This document shows, one piece after another, positions 1 to 6,462 of a stretch of 20,141 bases of DNA. Source of the stretch: CAZHOV01 sp964534315 (GTDB taxonomy: Bacteria; Bacteroidota; Bacteroidia; Chitinophagales; Saprospiraceae); NCBI GenBank assembly GCA_964534315.1, contig CAZHOV010000110.1, forward strand, positions 1-20,141, in the 5' to 3' direction. How positions within the stretch are numbered: position 1 is the first letter of the stretch; each line of letters begins with the position of its first letter. Below the pieces are notes generated by a model, which worked only from the letters and a program-made list of their open reading frames with translations, did not search any database and was not told the DNA's origin. Made by a program: the position numbers and the translations under genes.

Positions 1-19
1 AAGGTCAACAGCATCCTGC

Positions 20-154
20 TTAAAAGCAAGATGGGGTGGGGTTGATGGATACGAACAATCCGACAAAGCAACGAGGCCTGATGGTAGCCTCTATGTCCAG
101 TTGCATCGTTCCACTCCCGGACAGCAATTGTTTTTGTAATGAAAAGGAAATCAT
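20..154 (-). pseudogene. modC: modC fragment: molybdate ABC transporter ATP-binding subunit, disrupted
   Basis: Ten bases after the modB stop, an ATG at 154 on the minus strand opens a 44-codon frame. It begins MISFSLQKQLLSGSG and continues to about residue 34 with MQLDIEATI and FVGLF, which resembles the first strand-rich part of ModC, the ATPase that powers molybdate import. In ModC the P-loop (G-x-SGAGKT) should follow FVGLF directly. Here the frame reads VSINPTPSCF and stops. Bases 4-50 can fold into an imperfect hairpin, so an insertion or local decay may have destroyed the P-loop. Assembly error is an alternative, and the rest of the gene lies outside the window. The position after modB supports the identity; inactivation is an inference. 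Confidence 0.6.
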
Positions 155-164
155 TCGTTCCGGT

Positions 165-842
165 TTAGAAGTATCCACCTATTCGTTTTAGATAACCTCC
201 GTTAAAAATGTAAACCACGAGTAAAATGACAAAGGTAAAAAGAAACAAAATGGTAGAATAGGTATTGGCAACCCCGTAGTTTAAGGCTTCTACTTCATCG
301 TAAATGGCAATAGAGGCAACTTTTGTCTTCCCTGGTATATTTCCTCCAATCATAAGCACGACACCAAATTCGCCCACCGTATGCGCAAATGCCAGGACAA
401 TACCCGTAAGGATGGAGGGCTTGATATTGGGGAGTAATACCCGGACCAACGTCTGCCCCCTCGATTTTCCCAAAATGAAGGAAGCTTCTGAAAGAGACTT
501 AGGTAAGTTGGTAAATCCTGCCTGTATAGGGTGTACCATAAAAGGCAAACTATAAATGACCGATCCTAGCAGCAACCCTTCAAAGGAAAAAACAAAAGAG
601 ATGTTAAAGACCTCCTTCAGCCATCCGCCCACCGGCTGCGAGGGACTAAAAACCACCAATAAGTAAAAACCAATAACCGTCGGAGGTAAAACCAACGGCA
701 TACTGATAATCGTCTCCAAAACCGGCTTGATTTTCCACCGCGTATACGATAGCCAATACCCCAAAGGAATACCAATGAATACCAATATGCCCGTAGTGAT
801 GGCAGCTAATTTAAAGGTCAATATGATGGGCGTCCAATGCAT
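165..842 (-). CDS. modB: Molybdate ABC transporter permease ModB
   Basis: A 225-residue integral inner-membrane protein, the usual length for ModB, which forms the channel through which molybdate passes after delivery by ModA. Several hydrophobic segments are visible. The EAA loop that contacts the ATPase lies around residues 118-148, with EASFILGKSRGQTLVRVLLP followed by a conserved glycine. Other ModB-like stretches are SMPLVLPPTVIGFYLL near residues 47-62 and FAHTVGEFGVVLMIGG near 152-167. It lies between modA upstream (244-bp gap) and the modC fragment downstream (10-bp gap), the standard modABC order. The gap to modA is unusually large for this operon and contains a repeat array and a hairpin, so coupling between the two genes may be weakened. 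Confidence 0.95.
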   Translation of the reverse strand: MHWTPIILTFKLAAITTGILVFIGIPLGYWLSYTRWKIKPVLETIISMPLVLPPTVIGFYLLVVFSPSQPVGGWLKEVFNISFVFSFEGLLLGSVIYSLPFMVHPIQAGFTNLPKSLSEASFILGKSRGQTLVRVLLPNIKPSILTGIVLAFAHTVGEFGVVLMIGGNIPGKTKVASIAIYDEVEALNYGVANTYSTILFLFTFVILLVVYIFNGGYLKRIGGYF

Positions 843-1086
843 AGGTTTAATTCACTTACTCATGATATTAATTGTAATGGTGCGCTACACCAGAAAATTG
901 GATGGTAACTATTGTTTGAAAAATGGATGAGACGCTTTCGATTGTCAGTTTCATGTTGCTCCCCCCATTGAAATGATGGGTTGATAATTGTATTTTTCAA
1001 AATTATGTCCCTTTCGATCAAGCTCTAGTTGTCAGTAAACTTCTTTTTTCCAAATTGCACATTGCACATTGCACATTGCTCATTGC
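843..1086. other. modA-modB spacer with hairpin and heptamer array
   Basis: No gene is visible. On the modA side it holds a heptamer array (1055-1099). On the modB side it holds the imperfect hairpin CCCATTGAAATGATGGG (about 964-980). This hairpin is nearly identical to one at 9760-9779, and both are followed by TTGAT. The order gene end, heptamer array, AT-rich stretch, hairpin is the same as downstream of the gene at 9987-10607. Confidence 0.6.
955..985. repeat. Dispersed hairpin, copy 1
   Basis: The stem around ATTGAAAT reads CCCATTGAAATGATGGGTTGAT and is flanked by C-rich sequence. It matches the copy at 9752-9784, where the stem is perfect (CCCACCAT, TGAA, ATGGTGGG). Both lie downstream of a heptamer array, which suggests a family of intergenic hairpins or relics of one element. 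Confidence 0.5.
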
Positions 1087-1099
1087 TCATTGCTCATTG
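1055..1099. repeat. Heptamer tandem array at the modA stop
   Basis: Six phased 7-bp units read on the plus strand TTGCACA three times, then TTGCTCA three times, followed by a partial TTGA. On the modA coding strand the unit is TGAGCAA or TGTGCAA. The modA stop (1087-1089) lies inside the array and the last three residues, NEQ, are encoded by it. Confidence 0.9.
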
Positions 1100-1872
1100 A
1101 CCCTCCCGTACCCGTATTTATCAAAAACCAGCTTTGCCGGTTCGGAGAAGAGGAAGTCAAAAAACTGTTGCGCTGCTTCTTGGTTTAAGGCTTGATGCTG
1201 GATAATTACGGCATCTTGTCGAATTGGAGTGTAGAGGTTTTGCGCGATCTCTATCCATTTGCCTTTGTCGTTTAATTGGGGAGACAGGGCAATTGATTTG
1301 GCCGTTATGCCCATCTGGGCGGCTTCTGTGGTAATGAATTGGGTCGTTTGCCCAATATTTTCGCCGAATACTAATTTATCTTCCAAAAGATCATCAATGC
1401 GCAATCGGGTTAAGACCTCCATCGCTGCTGCGCCATAAGGAGCGGTTTTGGGATTGGCGATGGCAATATGCTGAACTGAAGAGTCCAACATCATAGTAAT
1501 AGCAGGTGGACGCTCGGTTTGCATGGTCCAAACAACTAATTTTCCAAGCGCATATGTTTTGGAAGCTCCAAGAGTTAAGCCTACTTCCTCCAATCGCTTG
1601 GGGTACTTTTTATCAGCTGACAAAAAGAGGTCGAAAGGAGCCCCTTGCTCGATCTGGGCAGTCAGTTTTCCGGAAGAACCCAGGACAATTTCACTCTTGA
1701 TACCAGTCTGTTGCTGAAAACTATCTACAATCTCCTGAATGGCATACTGAACATTGGAAGAGGCAGCTATCTTCAGGCTTTCCGAAGGAGCAGTATTGCA
1801 TGCGACTACCAAAACAATCAACCCGATAGGCATAAGAAATCGTGCATAAAAAAAAGAAATGGGTCCTTTCAT
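1087..1872 (-). CDS. modA: Molybdate-binding periplasmic lipoprotein ModA
   Basis: A 261-residue solute-binding protein that captures molybdate (or tungstate) in the periplasm and passes it to ModB. A signal segment ends in LVVAC, with the lipid-attached cysteine at residue 25, so it is a lipoprotein as in many Bacteroidota. Family features include LKIAASSNVQYAIQEI near residues 33-48, LGSSGKLTAQIEQGAPFDLF near 64-83 (oxyanion-binding SSGK), and FGENIGQTTQFI plus AQMGITAKSIAL in the second lobe. The C-terminus reads YGRVNEQ, and its last three codons and stop come from the flanking heptamer array, so the ancestral end was probably slightly different. It faces away from mutS, sharing a 175-bp upstream region that contains inverted repeats. 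Confidence 0.95.
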   Translation of the reverse strand: MKGPISFFYARFLMPIGLIVLVVACNTAPSESLKIAASSNVQYAIQEIVDSFQQQTGIKSEIVLGSSGKLTAQIEQGAPFDLFLSADKKYPKRLEEVGLTLGASKTYALGKLVVWTMQTERPPAITMMLDSSVQHIAIANPKTAPYGAAAMEVLTRLRIDDLLEDKLVFGENIGQTTQFITTEAAQMGITAKSIALSPQLNDKGKWIEIAQNLYTPIRQDAVIIQHQALNQEAAQQFFDFLFSEPAKLVFDKYGYGRVNEQ

Positions 1873-2047
1873 TTGTATTCTTTTAAATTATCAATGACAC
1901 AATATTACAACCTTCTGGATTTTTTTCCACAAATCGTGGAAAATTACCATTAGATTATATGGTATTAAAAACTTATCTTAGTTAATTTTAAAAAGCATAA
2001 GACCATCAATTGATGATGTTTGTTTAGAAAGGTAAAAAGATAGGAAA
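1873..2047. promoter_or_regulatory. Divergent modA/mutS promoter region with inverted repeats
   Basis: This AT-rich region must carry both promoters. Three symmetrical sites are visible: TTTTCCAC-AAATC-GTGGAAAA (1923-1943), TACCAT-N8-ATGGTA (1945-1964) and the perfect palindrome CATCAATTGATG (2004-2015). The first two lie 51-92 bp upstream of modA and could be operators for a molybdate-responsive repressor. That is inference; neither matches the E. coli ModE box well. Confidence 0.4.
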
Positions 2048-4717
2048 TTGAGTAAAAAATCCAATCAATCGTCTACGTCAAAAAAAGGGAAGATAACCCC
2101 CCTGATGCAGCAATATTTTAAGGTTAAATCTAAACATCCCGACGCGATCTTGCTATTCCGGGTGGGAGATTTTTATGAAACCTTTGGTGAGGATGCGGTG
2201 ACTGCTTCAGGTATTCTGGGAATTGTCCTCACCAGCCGAAACAATGGAGGAAGCAATATTGAGCTGGCAGGATTTCCCCATCATGCCATGGATATGTACC
2301 TTCCCCGTCTAGTCAAAGCCGGATACCGCGTGGCCATCTGCGAACAACTCGAAAAACCAAGTAAGGAAAAGAAAATTGTAAAACGAGGAGTAACGGAAAT
2401 CGTAACCCCCGGGCTGGCGCTCAATGAAAAATTACTCGATCACAAGTCAAACAACTTCTTGGCTTCTGTTTATATAGCCCGCAAACAGCAACTAGGTATT
2501 GCTTTCCTCGACATCTCTACCGGCGAATTTATGGTCACGGAAGGCGATGAGGGTTACATCGACAAACTGCTCCAAAGTTTTCAACCTTCCGAGGTCCTCT
2601 TCTCTAAATCACGGCAAGCCGATTTTGAAACGAACTTTGGTAAACAATGGTATACTTTTATGCTTGATGACTGGGTGTTCGCCCCGGACTATACCCGCGA
2701 AAAGCTGATTAATCATTTCGAAGTGTCCAGCCTGAAAGGCTTTGGAGTGGAAGACCTCCAAATGGCCCAAATTGCAGCCGGAGCTATCTTGCATTACCTC
2801 GATACCACTGAAAATAAACACATTAAACACATCACCTCCATCAACCGTATCCACTCGGACCGCTACGTCTGGCTCGACCGCTTTACGATCCGCAACCTGG
2901 AGCTGATCCACAGTAGTAACAGAGGAGGAGTATCGCTGGCGGAGGTGATCGACCAAACGGTCTCTCCCATGGGGGCCAGACTGATGAAAAAGTGGATCGT
3001 ACTGCCCCTGCTGAAGAAACAAGCGATCAATAAGCGGCTTGATATCGTAGAATACCTCGTTAACCATAATGAGATCAGAAACGAACTAACCGCATTAGTC
3101 CGGCAGATCGGCGATCTGGAGCGATTAGTATCTAAGGTGCCCTCTGGTAAGATCAATCCGCGGGAGGTCCGACAGTTATTTAAATCACTCAAACTGCAGG
3201 AACCCATCAAGGCTCAGTTAAATCAATGCGATGAACTCAATCTGAGAAGCCTCTCCGAAAAGCTCAACCCTTGCCATCAACTCTGCGAAAAGATCGATTC
3301 CGCTCTGGAAGAGGCTCCTCCCGTCAACCTGCAAAAGGGAAATGCCATCAAGACGGGTTACCACGATGAACTGGATGACCTCCGTCACATTGTTAAAAAT
3401 AGTAAAGATCTCCTCCTCGAAATTCAGCAAACCGAAGCCGAAAAAACAGGTATTAACTCCCTTAAAATAGGTTTTAATAACGTATTCGGATACTACCTGG
3501 AAGTAACCAATAAATACAAAAATCAAGGGTTGGTGCCCGACAATTGGGTGCGTAAACAAACCCTGACCAATGCCGAACGCTATATTACCGATGAGCTCAA
3601 AAAACTGGAAACTAAAATCCTGGGTGCTGAAGAAAAAATACAGGCACTGGAAGAAGAACTTTTTGAGGATCTGGTTTTCTTCCTTGCTGATTATATCCAG
3701 CCTATCCAACTAAATGCCGCCCAAATTGCACGGCTCGATTGTCTGCTAGGCTTTGCCGCGATCGCCCTCAAAAATAACTACAGCAAACCTTTGATAGATG
3801 ACCACCTCAAAATAGATATTAAAGCCGGAAGACATCCTGTGATCGAACAACAACTCGAACTGGGCGAAGAATTTGTGCCCAACGATGTCTATCTGGATAA
3901 TGAAGTGCAGCAGATATTGATGATCACCGGTCCCAATATGGCGGGTAAATCGGCCCTGCTCCGCCAAACGGCCCTCATCTGCCTCATGGCTCAGATGGGC
4001 AGCTATGTACCTGCCAAAAGTGCCCATATCGGTCTGATCGATAAGGTGTTTACCAGGGTGGGCGCTTCCGACAATATCTCTTCGGGCGAGTCTACTTTTA
4101 TGGTGGAAATGAATGAAACAGCTAGCATTATGAATAATATTTCTGACCGAAGCCTCATCTTGCTCGATGAGATCGGCAGAGGGACAAGTACCTATGACGG
4201 CATCTCGATCGCCTGGTCTATTGCCGAGTTTTTACACAATAACCCTTTTGCCCACCCCAAAACGCTGTTCGCCACCCATTACCACGAGCTCAATGAGCTG
4301 GCAGAGCGGTTTCAGCGAATCAAAAATTATAATGTAGCGACTAAAGAGATCGATCAGAAAGTGATCTTTCTGCGCAAACTGGTAGCTGGCGGAAGCCAGC
4401 ATAGCTTTGGAATCCACGTAGCTAAAATGGCGGGAATGCCCAAAACCATTATCGACCGCGCCAATGATATCCTTCGAGAACTGGAGCGCAAATCTATCGG
4501 CGAAGAACTAAGTTACGATGAAGCTCAAACCAGAGAAAAATTGAAAAATCTGCCCGAGAGTGCTATCCAATTGAGTATCTTTGAAACGGTAGACCCAACA
4601 GCCGGAAAACTCAGAGAAATGCTCCAGGATCTGGAACTGAATGCCATGACGCCTATCGACTGCATGATCAAATTGCACGAGATGAAAAAAATGATGGAGG
4701 AAAACGGCGATCAGTGA
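2048..4717 (+). CDS. mutS: DNA mismatch repair protein MutS
   Basis: An 889-residue MutS that recognises mispaired bases and small loops and starts methyl-independent or MutL-dependent repair. The mismatch-reading Phe-x-Glu motif is in FRVGDFYETFGEDA (F42, E44). The connector, lever and clamp domains follow, and the ATPase domain carries Walker A GPNMAGKS at about 628-635 and Walker B LILLDEIGRGTSTYDG near 703-718, with the ATHYHEL switch near 738. The start used is TTG at 2048, since an in-frame stop lies at 2033 and no earlier ATG exists. An ATG at 2105 is the alternative, but it would remove the short basic linker commonly found before TPLMQQY in relatives. Length is normal and the gene looks intact. 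It appears to be transcribed alone. Confidence 0.97.
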   Translation: MSKKSNQSSTSKKGKITPLMQQYFKVKSKHPDAILLFRVGDFYETFGEDAVTASGILGIVLTSRNNGGSNIELAGFPHHAMDMYLPRLVKAGYRVAICEQLEKPSKEKKIVKRGVTEIVTPGLALNEKLLDHKSNNFLASVYIARKQQLGIAFLDISTGEFMVTEGDEGYIDKLLQSFQPSEVLFSKSRQADFETNFGKQWYTFMLDDWVFAPDYTREKLINHFEVSSLKGFGVEDLQMAQIAAGAILHYLDTTENKHIKHITSINRIHSDRYVWLDRFTIRNLELIHSSNRGGVSLAEVIDQTVSPMGARLMKKWIVLPLLKKQAINKRLDIVEYLVNHNEIRNELTALVRQIGDLERLVSKVPSGKINPREVRQLFKSLKLQEPIKAQLNQCDELNLRSLSEKLNPCHQLCEKIDSALEEAPPVNLQKGNAIKTGYHDELDDLRHIVKNSKDLLLEIQQTEAEKTGINSLKIGFNNVFGYYLEVTNKYKNQGLVPDNWVRKQTLTNAERYITDELKKLETKILGAEEKIQALEEELFEDLVFFLADYIQPIQLNAAQIARLDCLLGFAAIALKNNYSKPLIDDHLKIDIKAGRHPVIEQQLELGEEFVPNDVYLDNEVQQILMITGPNMAGKSALLRQTALICLMAQMGSYVPAKSAHIGLIDKVFTRVGASDNISSGESTFMVEMNETASIMNNISDRSLILLDEIGRGTSTYDGISIAWSIAEFLHNNPFAHPKTLFATHYHELNELAERFQRIKNYNVATKEIDQKVIFLRKLVAGGSQHSFGIHVAKMAGMPKTIIDRANDILRELERKSIGEELSYDEAQTREKLKNLPESAIQLSIFETVDPTAGKLREMLQDLELNAMTPIDCMIKLHEMKKMMEENGDQ

Positions 4718-4786
4718 ACAGGAAGGAACGCTAACAGACGCACGTCCGTTGACCCGATCAACCCTGTTCATCATCTACCAAAAAAA

Positions 4787-4813
4787 GAGAGAATAACTAG
4801 GCGTTATTCTCTC
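4787..4813 (+). terminator. Hairpin downstream of mutS
   Basis: A perfect 11-bp stem GAGAGAATAAC / GTTATTCTCTC with loop TAGGC lies about 70 bp after the mutS stop. No T-tract follows on the plus strand (an A-tract precedes it), so it is a weak intrinsic terminator for mutS or works mainly by folding. Confidence 0.5.
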
Positions 4814-4932
4814 CGTGCACAAGCCTTGAAGGTTGAATAAGGAAACAATAAATCTTTTTCTTTAAAAGAGTTAATTTATTCTTTCCATAGAATTAAATTA
4901 ACCAATTTATCACAATATACGAAAAATACTCG

Positions 4933-4953
4933 TTTAGCGAAAATTTCGCTAAA
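4933..4953. promoter_or_regulatory. Palindromic operator candidate in front of the XRE regulator gene
   Basis: A perfect inverted repeat TTTAGCGAAA-A-TTTCGCTAAA (10-bp arms) is centred 38 bp upstream of the ATG at 4981. Regulators of the RamB/ScfR type often bind sites with TTTGC-AAA-like halves and control their own genes, so autoregulation is plausible. The remainder of 4718-4980 is AT-rich, with no other clear signal. Confidence 0.55.
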
Positions 4954-4980
4954 GTTTCATCTACTACCTAACGTTTAATT

Positions 4981-6462
4981 ATGCTCAAAGACAAAGAAAT
5001 GGTCAAATTGATCTTTGGACTGAAGATCAAAGACCTGCGGCAACGCAGGGGCTATTCTTATCACCAGTTGTCAGAGCTCACCGGCCTGTCGCTTTCTTAT
5101 TTGTCAGATATTGAAAAAGGTAAAAAGTATCCCAAAACGGAGAAAATACTAGCTTTAGCCAAGGGATTGGAAGTGGATTATGATGAGTTGGTTTCTATCC
5201 ACAACAATAAACGCCTCGCACCGGTCATCGACTTCTTGGACTCTCCTGAGTTTAAAAGTTTTCCACTCGATATTTTCGGTATTAGCCTGACGAAGCTATT
5301 TGAAGTACTCGCCCATACGCCTTCTAAAATCAATGCTTTTTTGAATACCATCCTGACCATTAGCAGAAACTATCAAATGGAAAAGGATGATTTCTTTCAG
5401 GTGGCCCTTCGTTCGTATCAGGATCTGCACAATAATTATTTTGATGATCTGGAGCTGGCCGTTGCAAATTTTATCATCGAGCAAAAGCTGGATTTTTCCT
5501 TTCCTGTTTCAACCCGGGAACTTGAAAGTGTCTTGGCACGTACCTATCACATCAAGGTGGACCGAACCTTTTTGCCAACCATTCCTTCGTTAAGCGGTTT
5601 GCGTTCTTATTTTCAACCGGACAAACGCATTCTCTACTTAAATAAGGGGTTGAGTTCGTCAAAAGAAAATTTCCTGCTGGGAAGAGAGCTCGGTTTTCAG
5701 TACCTCAATCTTACCTTTCGGCCTTATGAGACGCGAATCCTCCGCGGTGATTCTTTTGAGAAACTGCTTAATAATTTTAAAGCTTCCTATTTTTCGGCGG
5801 CCTTGCTAATGCAAAAGCCTTTCATCGTTGAAGATATTCAGAAGTTTGCCGCCAATACCTCCTGGGCAGAAAAGGAGTTTTTAACTTTATTAAAAAAGTA
5901 TGACGTTTCTCCGGAAATGTTGCTACAGCGGCTTACCAACATCCTTCCCGGCATTTTTAAAATCGATCACCTGTTCTTTTTGCGGGTGACTTCCGAGCAA
6001 AACCTCCAGCGGTTTGAGATGACGAAGGAGTTGCACCTGTCGCAATTGCACAATCCTTATGCCAATGAGATCAACGAACATTATTGCCGAAGATGGGTTG
6101 CCGTAAATATCTTAAAGCGGTTTAGAACCGTAGAATCGACAAAAAGAAACGTACCTTTTCTGGCCGATATTCAGATCTCTCATTTTTGGCAAACAGATAA
6201 TAGCTACCTGGCTCTGGCAGTAGCCAATAAGGGGTGGGAGATACCTAATATCCGCTCCAGCGTTACACTCGGACTCCTGATCAACGAGCCCCTGAAAAAG
6301 CTGTTTAAATTTCTGGATGATCCGAAAATAAAACACCGCACCGTCCACACGACTTGTGAACGATGCGGTATTTCAGATTGTGAGCAACGTATGGCTTCTC
6401 CTTCGGTCATGGAAAAAGAACTTCGCATCAGCGAAATAGAGGAAGCCCTGCGTCAATTTTAA
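4981..6462 (+). CDS. XRE-family regulator, RamB/ScfR-like (HTH + IrrE-like + C-terminal Cys domain)
   Basis: A 493-residue likely DNA-binding regulator. Residues about 10-65 form an XRE helix-turn-helix (IKDLRQRRGYSYHQLSELTG, then LSYLSDIEKGKKYP). The middle resembles the IrrE/ImmA-like region, but where a metallopeptidase would show HExxH it reads LLGRELGFQY, so the zinc-binding histidines are missing and it is probably not a protease. The C-terminus has a cysteine cluster C459-x2-C462-x4-C467 in TTCERCGISDCEQR, matching the end of the short-chain-acyl-CoA-type regulators (RamB, PrpC/MccR-like; DUF2083). Members often sense acyl-CoA and control acetate, propionate or glyoxylate metabolism; no target gene is adjacent here. 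It ends in a 4-base overlap with the convergent M16 peptidase gene. The palindrome at 4933-4953 may be its operator. Confidence 0.85.
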   Translation: MLKDKEMVKLIFGLKIKDLRQRRGYSYHQLSELTGLSLSYLSDIEKGKKYPKTEKILALAKGLEVDYDELVSIHNNKRLAPVIDFLDSPEFKSFPLDIFGISLTKLFEVLAHTPSKINAFLNTILTISRNYQMEKDDFFQVALRSYQDLHNNYFDDLELAVANFIIEQKLDFSFPVSTRELESVLARTYHIKVDRTFLPTIPSLSGLRSYFQPDKRILYLNKGLSSSKENFLLGRELGFQYLNLTFRPYETRILRGDSFEKLLNNFKASYFSAALLMQKPFIVEDIQKFAANTSWAEKEFLTLLKKYDVSPEMLLQRLTNILPGIFKIDHLFFLRVTSEQNLQRFEMTKELHLSQLHNPYANEINEHYCRRWVAVNILKRFRTVESTKRNVPFLADIQISHFWQTDNSYLALAVANKGWEIPNIRSSVTLGLLINEPLKKLFKFLDDPKIKHRTVHTTCERCGISDCEQRMASPSVMEKELRISEIEEALRQF

